Shown here: positions 19,301-25,844 of the stretch, piece by piece
Position numbering within the stretch: position 1 is the stretch's first letter
Layout: every line of letters begins with the position of its first letter
DNA from: Sulfurirhabdus sp043759595
Lineage (GTDB): Bacteria; Pseudomonadota; Gammaproteobacteria; Burkholderiales; SMCO01
Assembly (NCBI GenBank): GCA_043759595.1
Contig: JAYVLG010000045.1
Span: forward strand, 24,055-88,054
Direction of reading: 5' to 3'
DNA: 64,000 bases
Made by a program: the position numbers and the translations under genes
Notes under the pieces: model-generated
What the model was told of the DNA's origin: nothing
What the model saw: only the letters and a program-made list of their open reading frames with translations
Databases searched by the model: none

Positions 19301-20030
19301 TCTGCCTTACTTGTCCACTCTCATCACGGGTAAAAGGGGTTTCCCGGCTAATCAACCAGTGCCAGGCACCCTCTTTATCTCTAAGGCGGTATTCGATCTC
19401 CCCATTAGAGGCATCTCTCCATGCATCGTGGTTAGCGGCGATACAGGATAAATCATCCGGATGAAAAATTTGGATGATCTCACTGCCCATGGCCTGGGTC
19501 TCCTCGATCGTATAGCCATAGGTGGTGAGCCAGTGCCGATTGATATAGATATTCCGCTGTTCTACCAGATCGAAGATATAGACAGTGCCCGGTTCGGTAT
19601 CCAAAATCCGCTCAAGCATATGCTTTTGATTATGCAGCTCTGACTCAAGACTTTTTCTCTGACTGATATCGCGCACACTCGAGAGAATGGCATGCTCACC
19701 TTGGTGAGCAATTGGGTGGGAAAAGATTTCTACTGCCAGCTCGCTACCATCTTTGCGCCGGTGCCTCCATTCGAATTTGTCACCTGATTTCAGCGAGTTG
19801 CTGAGGTGGGTCGGCTCCTTGCTCCTCAAATCCTGGGCAGTCAAGTCAGAAGCATTCATATGCCTCAATTCTTCGATACTGTACCCGTAACGTTGTACGG
19901 CGGTCAGGTTTGCATTGAGAATCTGCCCTTTTGAACTAAGGATAAAAGCAGCATCGGGATTCGCATCGAAAATCGCCCGATAATCGATGGCATTATATGC
20001 TGGGATGTTTTTATCCATATCAGATTTCAT
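16332..20030 (-). CDS. Multi-sensor diguanylate cyclase/phosphodiesterase (PAS-PAS-GAF-PAS-PAS-PAS-GGDEF-EAL)
   Basis: A 1232-residue cytoplasmic signalling protein with no clear membrane segment. Approximate order: PAS 17-130, PAS 146-260, GAF 273-420, PAS 425-545, PAS 550-670, PAS 675-800, GGDEF 805-970, EAL 985-1230. The cyclase site is intact (RLGGDEFLV near residue 878). The phosphodiesterase domain has EVLLRWEHPE instead of EALLR, a tolerated variant, and DDFGTGYSSLQYLKRLP with the metal-binding Asp pair, so both activities are possible. The middle of the gene (about 18060-19270, GAF plus two PAS) is much richer in G+C than the ends, which suggests domain shuffling. Confidence 0.95.
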   Translation of the reverse strand: MKSDMDKNIPAYNAIDYRAIFDANPDAAFILSSKGQILNANLTAVQRYGYSIEELRHMNASDLTAQDLRSKEPTHLSNSLKSGDKFEWRHRRKDGSELAVEIFSHPIAHQGEHAILSSVRDISQRKSLESELHNQKHMLERILDTEPGTVYIFDLVEQRNIYINRHWLTTYGYTIEETQAMGSEIIQIFHPDDLSCIAANHDAWRDASNGEIEYRLRDKEGAWHWLISRETPFTRDESGQVRQILGIAHDITEHKQAETLLSGQKHVLEMIAAGTSLPETLTALVRLIEAQSPGMLGSILLLDEDGVLVHHGAAPSLPREFVAAVDGQPIGPCAGSFGTAIYRKEAVFVEDIATDPLWAEYKAVALRHELRACWSTPIFDAQQRVLGTFAMYYRQPGLPRSEHRQLIDTATHTAAIAISHHLAEEALWMSKTRIHSVFEQANDGIYIISAENRFLDANARGLELLGYTRDELLQMSVADVLAPHEVTRLTEEPLRMMIGVPHLAEWTHVRKDGSMFPGEVSARRLDDHSYLAIVRDLTERKHAEAAVRASEAKFRAIIESSPVAMAMNDEHQNITFLNRKFIETFGYTQTDIPTLAEWWPRAYPDPAYRQHVTQEWQAAEKARQDGTELKPLEYKVTCKDGTVRDIRFSIASMDASSLVIFYDITERKQAEEAVRNNETRFRYMLETSPIAVRIAASSSHKVLFANQRYAKLINSARDQVVGTDSKQFYANPQDYEEIFQQLDKGLSVTDKLIELNIPGTRATWVLASYFRLEYENEQAVLGWFYDVTDLKEAEVKIHQLAFYDALTQLPNRRLLMDRLSQAFSASTRNGQYGAVLFIDLDHFKTLNDTKGHAIGDLLLIEVAKRLKSCVREGDTVSRLGGDEFLVVLETLSTDGDEAATQAEMLAEKIRTTLSESYMLKERLCYTTPSIGIVLFRGHLESLDDLLRYADTAMYQAKTSGRNAIRFYDSAMQLAIDTRAKLDDELRLALKNQQFRLHYQIQVDNLRRSIGAEVLLRWEHPEYGLVSPAQFIPLAEETGLIIPIGLWMLQTACVQLAAWQDEALTRELTLAVNVSAKQFHEADFVAQVQRVLLESGAKPSHLKLELTESTMLENVENTIIKMRQIEILGVRFSMDDFGTGYSSLQYLKRLPLSQIKIDQSFVRDIVSDPNDASIVQTIIAMTETLGLHVIAEGVETEAQCQFLELRGCHAFQGYLFSKPVPLDEFMVFLKNRS

Positions 20031-20528
20031 TAATATTTGTCGAATTTCCCTGTTTATTCACTAAAGCAAAACTTGTTTTCTGTCTGAACCGCTCAAATTT
20101 TTGTTCATCGACATGGGTCAAGTTTTCTTTAGAGCTGGCGGTAAATAAGCAATTGAATGTCGGTTTATTGGTTTTATGACAACTCCAATTTGGCACAAAG
20201 ATGCCGTTTAGGTGAGGTGGAATTCATCCCATTGTTTTTGGTCGAATCTGACCCTTAGAGATTGTATCAGTTCAGCATAGACGATATGTTGCGAGTTGCA
20301 AACGGCATGTCGAACTGCTACTGACCAGCAGCTTGGCACAACACAGACTGTCGAATCAAGTTGGAACTGCTATAGTCAATGGCCGGTTGGTGATACCTGA
20401 CATTCCTCTTCAAGGTTTTCCATAGTACTTTTTGTATGCTTTGCACCAATCGTTAACAAGCATGGCGCGTGCATTTCAAAGTGATGTTCCTGGTGCTGCC
20501 GGACTAGTGGCTTTCTTTAGCTGCCCGA
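20031..20528. other. Intergenic stretch, no gene seen
   Basis: About 500 nt upstream of the large signalling gene. It probably contains that gene's promoter, but I see no convincing consensus. The part from 20270 to 20400 has short repeated-looking motifs (ACTGCTACTGACCAGCAG, AACTGCTATAGTC) similar in style to 14130-14250. No credible open frame. Confidence 0.3.
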
Positions 20529-20705
20529 TTATACCAGGATGCTATCGATTGTACGTTTGTGCATTGCCAGTTCTTCTTTGAGCTGCTCAAGTTTGCTGAT
20601 GATGAGGCCGCGCTCAATGGTAGACTGCGTGACGCTTTTTTGTAGCAGATAGGTCGGTAAAATGGAACGGTACAAGCACGTATTACCGAACACATAGCCG
20701 GTCAT
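20529..20705 (-). pseudogene. MazF/PemK-type toxin remnant
   Basis: In one reverse frame the sequence reads VPFHFTDLSATKKRHAV, the classic N-terminal strand of MazF/PemK endoribonucleases (usually VPFPFTDLSATKKRPAV). In another frame it starts MTGYVFGN and ends LLQKSVTQSTIERGLIISKL, which resembles the PemK C-terminus. The middle of the toxin (about 60-70 residues) is missing and the frame changes within TCLYRS/VPFHF, so the gene is dead. The stop is TAA at 20531-20529. Confidence 0.65.
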
Positions 20706-20805
20706 ATACGGCGTCGCCCTCGTTATCCCAGACCTTCCTGAAAGAGGTCTCTGAAAGTTTCGCCGCCGCGCTGGTCAATGCGCGCGCTTCACTGCGGCTC
20801 TGCAG
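20683..20805 (-). pseudogene. Antitoxin C-terminal remnant
   Basis: Directly upstream of the toxin remnant, one reverse frame encodes AKLSETSFRKVWDNEGDAVY followed by DRL and a late TAA at 20685-20683. The pattern SFxxVWDNExDAxYDxL is the usual C-terminal tail of small antitoxins that overlap a downstream toxin gene. No N-terminal DNA-binding part can be followed beyond about 20805; 20806-21048 holds nothing I recognise. Confidence 0.6.
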
Positions 20806-21048
20806 AAATCCACGAAAACCATCAAAACGCGTAATTCAAACGATGAACGTCAGCTGAGCCAACACAACCAGACCATGGCTAGTGATTGGCGTGGGTCCGT
20901 TCCTGGCACCAAACTGCCGCATGCAGATTGAGCTAATTTCAACCTGAGAATTGCCCCACCCACATTATTAGACGAAATTAACCTTTGGAAGATTTTACAT
21001 CCACCCACAATAAAATCCGGAATCCCAAAATAAAAAAACAGGTTCGGA

Positions 21049-21561
21049 CTAAAGTGGTTTGAGAATCAGCTGATCGTTACGTTGCGTAAATTCAAGTTGT
21101 TTTAGAAAACTCATCCCCAGTAATACCATGCCATCATCCATGCCATCGCTAACGATAGCACTGACATTGTTCACTTCTATAAAGCCTAGACGCACCGAAT
21201 CCAGCCTAGTGGTAAAACCTTGCGCCATTCCATTTGCCGTCTGAACAGTGACATTCGCCCCTCGTCTTAAGCCCAGCTGACTGGCCAGCTTGGCTGACAT
21301 GGCTACCTGCGTGGCACCGGTATCCAGCAAAAATGTCACGGGTGCGCCATTGATCTCACCATCCGCCACGTAATGACCAGCACGATTACGCTGCAAAATC
21401 ACTTCCCCAGTCTGGCTTTGCAGCGCTCCTTGTGGGTTTGGATTGGTTTGCCGAATATACCAGCCATTAAAAAACCAGTATATGCCAGCGAAAACCAGCA
21501 ACCATGCGATTACCAGCATGGTCATACCCGTTCTGCGATGGGGATTAGAGTTTGAATCCAT
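21049..21561 (-). CDS. Retropepsin-like aspartic protease, membrane anchored (clan AA)
   Basis: 170 residues. One N-terminal membrane helix (about residues 14-33, MLVIAWLLVFAGIYWFFNGW) is followed by a single retropepsin-like domain with the active-site triplet in FLLDTGATQVAMS. The downstream DGMVLLGMSFLKQLEF is the second conserved element. This matches the TIGR02281-type proteobacterial clan AA proteases, which should act as dimers; the domain is expected on the periplasmic side. Its substrate is unknown. It lies 18 nt downstream of orn on the same strand, so the two are probably cotranscribed. Confidence 0.9.
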   Translation of the reverse strand: MDSNSNPHRRTGMTMLVIAWLLVFAGIYWFFNGWYIRQTNPNPQGALQSQTGEVILQRNRAGHYVADGEINGAPVTFLLDTGATQVAMSAKLASQLGLRRGANVTVQTANGMAQGFTTRLDSVRLGFIEVNNVSAIVSDGMDDGMVLLGMSFLKQLEFTQRNDQLILKPL

Positions 21562-21579
21562 ATATTGAGTTAATCTGTA

Positions 21580-22128
21580 TTAATCAAGCTTAATGAAATG
21601 TTCACGGTAATATTTCATTTCCTCTACGGATTCGTAAATATCAGCCAGTGCTTCGTGCTTGTTTGCTTTTACAAAACCCGCTTTCAAGCTTGGTTTCCAA
21701 CGCTTTGCCAGTTCTTTCAGCGTACTTACATCCAGATTGCGGTAATGAAAATAGGCTTCCAGTTCAGGCATATAACGCGCCATAAAACGCCTGTCCTGAC
21801 AAATGGAGTTGCCACACATCGGAGAGGTTTTCGCCGGCACATATTCTTTCAGAAACGCAATCATCTGCGCTTCCACATCTGCATCATTCAGCGTTGAGTC
21901 CTTTACCTTTTCAATTAATCCCGATTTTCCATGGGTACCCTTATTCCAGGCATCCATACCATCCAGCACTTCATCTGATTGATGTACTACCAGCACAGGT
22001 GCTTCTGCAACTGTTTCCAGGTTTGCATTCGTGATCACCAGCGCCACTTCCAGGATTCGGTCGCCATCAGGATTAAGGCCACTCATTTCCATATCAATCC
22101 AGATGAGGTGATTCGCATCTTGTGCCAT
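21580..22128 (-). CDS. orn: Oligoribonuclease
   Basis: A DEDDh 3'-5' exonuclease that degrades di- to pentaribonucleotides, including the pGpG left after c-di-GMP breakdown. 182 residues. The DEDD motifs are visible: IDMEMSGLNPDGDRILEVA (D,E), the central NSICQDRRFMARYMPELE (D) and the C-terminal HEALADI (H,D). AAGG precedes the ATG. It is divergent from the M48 protease gene. Its pGpG role is relevant because the window encodes a GGDEF/EAL enzyme and PilZ receptors. Confidence 0.97.
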   Translation of the reverse strand: MAQDANHLIWIDMEMSGLNPDGDRILEVALVITNANLETVAEAPVLVVHQSDEVLDGMDAWNKGTHGKSGLIEKVKDSTLNDADVEAQMIAFLKEYVPAKTSPMCGNSICQDRRFMARYMPELEAYFHYRNLDVSTLKELAKRWKPSLKAGFVKANKHEALADIYESVEEMKYYREHFIKLD

Positions 22129-22216
22129 AATATTGCCTTACTCGGTTTTCAAAGTCTGTATTGTGTCATAACCTGGAAAGAATCGTCACTACAGACAGCT
22201 CATTTAAGGACAATTC

Positions 22217-23467
22217 GTGCAAACTTTTACGTTGGTATTCTTGATAGCGCTGTTACTTACCACTTTGACAAAATTGTGGCTGGCAGCAAGGCACGTTCGA
22301 CATATCCAGGCTCATCGCGACGCTGTGCCCCAGGAGTTTTCGGAACAAATCGCTCTGGATGCCCACCAGAAGGCCGCTGACTACAGCAGCACCAAAACCC
22401 GCCTCAGTTTTATTCAGATCATACTGGATGCGGTTTTATTGCTAGCTTTCACTCTGGGTGGCGGCTTGCAAATGCTTAGTGATTTCTGGAGCACCATTTT
22501 CAATACGGGAATAGCGCACAGTATGGCGCTGATTATCAGCCCGATACTGATCATCAGTATTCTGGAATTCCCATTGAACGTTTACTTCACCTTCGTGGTA
22601 GAAGCACGGTTTGGTTTCAACAAAATGACGCCAGCGTTGTTCATTGCGGATATTTTCAAGCAACTTTTGCTTGCCTCCCTGTTTGGCCTGCCTTTCCTTG
22701 CCGGCGTCCTCTGGCTTATGGATAAGATGGTTGAAAACTGGTGGATATATGTCTGGTTTGCCTGGATGGGTTTCAATCTGCTGGTGCTGGCCATCTACCC
22801 TACGTTTATTGCACCGTTTTTCAACAAATTCACTCCCATGGAAGACTTGCAACTCAAAACCCGCATCGAACAGTTTTTACAAAAATGCGGATTCAAGGCA
22901 GAAGGGTTGTTTGTGATGGATGGCTCCAAACGCAGCAGCCACGGCAATGCCTACTTCACCGGTTTCGGAAAAAGCAAACGCATCGTCTTCTTTGACACAC
23001 TGCTTACCCACCTGACACATGATGAAATTGAAGCTGTGCTCGCCCACGAACTAGGGCATTTCAAACGCCGCCATATCATTAAACGTATAGTCTGGACGTT
23101 TATTTTGAGTCTCGGATTTTTATGGCTGCTGGGATGGCTTATGAACAAAACCTGGTTTTATGAAGGGCTCGGCGTGACTACCCAAAGTACTGGTATGGCA
23201 TTGATTCTGTTTTTCATGGTCATTCCGGCATTTACTTTCCTGTTTCAGCCTTTGTCCAGTTTCTACTCACGCAAGCATGAGTTTGAAGCGGATCAATATG
23301 CTGCGCAAAACGCTAACGCCAGTGATATGGTGCAAGCACTGGTCAAGCTTTACAAAGACAATGCATCCACTTTAACCCCTGACCCCCTGCATTCCGTATT
23401 CTATGATTCCCACCCACCTGCCGCGACACGTATAGCGCGATTGCTAAATGCAGGGCATAATACTTGA
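22217..23467 (+). CDS. M48-family (Ste24/CAAX-type) membrane zinc metalloprotease
   Basis: 416 residues with several membrane helices. The catalytic motif LAHELGHFKRRH (HExxH at about residue 277) and the third zinc ligand in HEFEADQYAAQN are intact, and the N-terminal half matches the CAAX-protease N-terminal domain. In bacteria such proteins are thought to do membrane protein quality control. It starts at GTG 22217 with TAAGGA 6 nt upstream. It leads a forward run M48 - cytochrome c - phhB - rsgA with short gaps. Confidence 0.94.
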   Translation: MQTFTLVFLIALLLTTLTKLWLAARHVRHIQAHRDAVPQEFSEQIALDAHQKAADYSSTKTRLSFIQIILDAVLLLAFTLGGGLQMLSDFWSTIFNTGIAHSMALIISPILIISILEFPLNVYFTFVVEARFGFNKMTPALFIADIFKQLLLASLFGLPFLAGVLWLMDKMVENWWIYVWFAWMGFNLLVLAIYPTFIAPFFNKFTPMEDLQLKTRIEQFLQKCGFKAEGLFVMDGSKRSSHGNAYFTGFGKSKRIVFFDTLLTHLTHDEIEAVLAHELGHFKRRHIIKRIVWTFILSLGFLWLLGWLMNKTWFYEGLGVTTQSTGMALILFFMVIPAFTFLFQPLSSFYSRKHEFEADQYAAQNANASDMVQALVKLYKDNASTLTPDPLHSVFYDSHPPAATRIARLLNAGHNT

Positions 23468-23501
23468 GTGAACCAATCAGGTTTAATGAGGAGGAGAACA
23501 C

Positions 23502-23810
23502 ATGAGAATTTTTATGACAACCTTGGTGCTATGTCTGGCCATTGCGCCCGCCTTTGCAGATACCTTTGCCAAAGGTGACCCTAAAGTTGGTAAATCCCTT
23601 GTGGATAAATCCTGTGCTGCCTGCCATATTTCCATGTTTGGCGGTGACGGCTCTAAAATCTATACCCGGCCAGACCGCAAAGTAAAAAATGCGCAACAAC
23701 TGCTTTCCCGCATCCGTATCTGCAATACCAATGCTGGTGCAAACTGGTACCCTGATGAAGAAATGCACGTTGCTGCTTATTTGAACTTAAATTACTACCA
23801 TTTTAAATAA
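23502..23810 (+). CDS. Small periplasmic c-type cytochrome
   Basis: 102 residues. A signal peptide (about residues 1-19, ending PAFA) precedes one haem-binding motif, CAACH, near residue 35; Met in EEMHVAAYLN is the likely distal ligand. The length and fold fit a class I monohaem cytochrome. Its partner is unknown. The ATG has GAGGAGGAG upstream, an unusually strong ribosome binding site, so it may be well expressed. It lies 34 nt after the M48 protease. Confidence 0.92.
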   Translation: MRIFMTTLVLCLAIAPAFADTFAKGDPKVGKSLVDKSCAACHISMFGGDGSKIYTRPDRKVKNAQQLLSRIRICNTNAGANWYPDEEMHVAAYLNLNYYHFK

Positions 23811-23825
23811 ATTAAGGAATAGGCA

Positions 23826-24164
23826 ATGAGTCAAGTCTGCGACCTCACCAACAAAAACTGCAAACCCTGTGAAGGCGGTGTTCCACCTTTGACAGAAAGT
23901 GAAATCCAGCACTTTCTCAAAGAGTTGAAAGGGTGGAAAGTTGCCAACAATACAATCAGCAAAACCTACCAGTTCAAGAATTATTATGAAACCATGGCTT
24001 TCGTCAACGCCACTGCATGGGTTTCTCACCGCGAAGATCACCACCCGGATCTGGAAGTGGGTTATAACAAGTGCAGCGTTCACTACACGACACATGCCAT
24101 TAATGGACTTTCAGAGAACGATTTTATCTGCGCAGCCAAAATTGACGCATTGTTAGAAATTTAG
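23826..24164 (+). CDS. phhB: 4a-hydroxytetrahydrobiopterin dehydratase (PCD/DCoH)
   Basis: 112 residues; recycles the pterin cofactor of aromatic amino-acid hydroxylases. The family core is visible: LKGWKVANNTISKTYQFKNY, VSHREDHHPDLEVGYNKCSV and the C-terminal TTHAINGLSENDF. The His residues of EDHHPD are the catalytic ones. No phenylalanine hydroxylase gene is in the window, so the partner may be elsewhere or the protein may serve molybdopterin-type chemistry as proposed for related proteins. 15 nt after the cytochrome gene. Confidence 0.95.
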   Translation: MSQVCDLTNKNCKPCEGGVPPLTESEIQHFLKELKGWKVANNTISKTYQFKNYYETMAFVNATAWVSHREDHHPDLEVGYNKCSVHYTTHAINGLSENDFICAAKIDALLEI

Positions 24165-24184
24165 CCTCCAAACCTGCCTGCGTT

Positions 24185-25093
24185 TTGCACAAACAATCCA
24201 ATAAAAAAAATCAGGATGCTTTGCTCGAAGGCCAGGTTGTTGCGAACTATGGCAGGCGTTATGAGGTTGAGTTAGACAGTGGTAAGCTCATCAGCTGTGT
24301 CATGCGGGGGAAAAAAGGCGGGGTGGCTTGTGGTGACCGGGTTTTCATCACACCAAGCGGGACTGAACAAGGCGCCATTGAGCGTATTGCCCCGCGCGCT
24401 TCCTTACTGTACCGATCAGACACTTTTCATACAAAAATCATCGCCGCCAATGTCACTCAGATTATTATTGTGGCAGCGGCGGTACCCAGTTATTATGAAG
24501 AACTGCTCAACCGCTGCCTGGCCGCCGCTGAAACCAACAATATCAAAGCGCTGATCGTCCTGAATAAATGCGATCTCTCTGAAGAATCAAAGCAAGCTTT
24601 AAAAGACCTGCAACTCTACCGTGATTTAGGTTATGAAGTTCTGCAACTCTCTGCAAAACAGGACATCAGCCCGCTCAAACCTTATCTGAAAGGCCATACC
24701 AGCGTACTGGTAGGGCAATCTGGCATGGGAAAATCCAGTATCATTAATGCACTCTTACCGGAAGCCCGTGTGGTGACGGCTGAAATTTCAGAAGCACTGG
24801 ATTCCGGCCGGCACACCACTACTCACACACGGCTCTACCATCTGGATGAACAAAGCCAGATTATTGATTCTCCCGGGTTGCAAGAGTTTGGTTTACATCA
24901 CCTTGCCCCCGCCGAAATTGATCATGCCTTCATTGAATTCCGCCCCTACCTTGGCCACTGCAAATTTAACAATTGTCTGCACTTATCAGAACCCGGTTGC
25001 GCACTACTTGAAGCGCTTAAAAAAGGCGAAATCAGCAAGCGGCGCCTCTCCGCCTACCAAAAACTGATTCAGACAGGCCATACCCGGTCGTAA
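24185..25093 (+). CDS. rsgA: Small ribosomal subunit biogenesis GTPase RsgA
   Basis: A circularly permuted GTPase that helps late 30S maturation. The OB-fold N-terminus is followed by motifs in permuted order: G4 LNKCD, G1 GQSGMGKSS, then G3 DSPG. The C-terminal zinc knuckle is CKFNNCLHLSEPGC. 302 residues. The ORF begins with TTG at 24185 but has no clear ribosome binding site there; a second TTG near 24221 has AGGA 4 nt before it and would remove 12 poorly conserved residues, so the start is uncertain. Confidence 0.95.
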   Translation: MHKQSNKKNQDALLEGQVVANYGRRYEVELDSGKLISCVMRGKKGGVACGDRVFITPSGTEQGAIERIAPRASLLYRSDTFHTKIIAANVTQIIIVAAAVPSYYEELLNRCLAAAETNNIKALIVLNKCDLSEESKQALKDLQLYRDLGYEVLQLSAKQDISPLKPYLKGHTSVLVGQSGMGKSSIINALLPEARVVTAEISEALDSGRHTTTHTRLYHLDEQSQIIDSPGLQEFGLHHLAPAEIDHAFIEFRPYLGHCKFNNCLHLSEPGCALLEALKKGEISKRRLSAYQKLIQTGHTRS

Positions 25094-25155
25094 AACTTCC
25101 CCAGCTATTTTATCGAAATTGTCTATACTGGAACTCCGTTAAAGAAAGTTAAGCG

Positions 25156-25665
25156 ATGGCACTGGCTAAACTGTTTTATACGATCATTATGATTGCAACC
25201 TCCAGTCTGGCATATGGCGAGGGGAAAGTAGTTGACACCCCCTACCATCCCCAAAAAGTTGTATATGACTTTTATTTTGACCATCCGCAAAAAATCAACA
25301 GCGCTTTATATTGGCTGCGCTCGCTGATCAATACGTTAGGAGAGGAACCCTACTCCTTTAGCCCTGAAGCACTCAATATCAAAGTTGTTATTCACGGCAC
25401 TGAAATTGTCACCGTAATCAAGAAAAACTATCCCAAATATAAAGATGCTGTAGACAGGATGCGCTATTACGCCAGCTTAGGTGTGGAATTCAAGGTATGT
25501 GGATTAGCCGCAAAAGATTATGATTATCAACCCAAAGATTTTCAGGACTTCATTCAAATTGTGCCATCAGCCATAACTGAATTAGCGCACTGGCAAAATC
25601 AGGGATATGCTCTCATCGCACCCAACATTATGGAGAAACGTTTCTCTATTGAGGAAATACGCTAA
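25156..25665 (+). CDS. Secreted DsrE-like protein
   Basis: 169 residues with a signal peptide (about 1-21, ending SLAYG) and a DsrE/DsrF-like alpha/beta domain: VVYDFYFDHPQKINSALYWL, LNIKVVIHGTEI, then VEFKVCGLAAKDY with one conserved-position Cys. Periplasmic single-domain DsrE-like proteins are common near sulfur or redox genes, but no function is established for this group. A second, related secreted protein is encoded at 61054-61587. It stands alone before the glgP promoter region. Confidence 0.8.
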   Translation: MALAKLFYTIIMIATSSLAYGEGKVVDTPYHPQKVVYDFYFDHPQKINSALYWLRSLINTLGEEPYSFSPEALNIKVVIHGTEIVTVIKKNYPKYKDAVDRMRYYASLGVEFKVCGLAAKDYDYQPKDFQDFIQIVPSAITELAHWQNQGYALIAPNIMEKRFSIEEIR

Positions 25666-25777
25666 ATTTGTCCTTTTTTCCAGACTTGGAACGCTGAAAC
25701 ATCCAGCAGCGTATATTTTATAAACTTCAAATAGGCGTTACTTACTGGCTCTTCTGTTTTGTCTATATTCTATTCTT

Positions 25778-25806
25778 TTGCTTGATTTAATATAAATGAA
25801 TATATT
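25778..25806 (+). promoter_or_regulatory. Candidate sigma-70 promoter for glgP
   Basis: TTGCTT at 25778-25783 and TATATT at 25801-25806 are separated by 17 nt. The predicted start of transcription near 25813 would leave a leader of about 30 nt before the glgP ATG. Seen by eye only; the area is A/T-rich, so chance matches are likely. Confidence 0.35.
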
Positions 25807-25844
25807 TAATTGATCACAATAAAAAATTCAAACCGGGGAATCAC

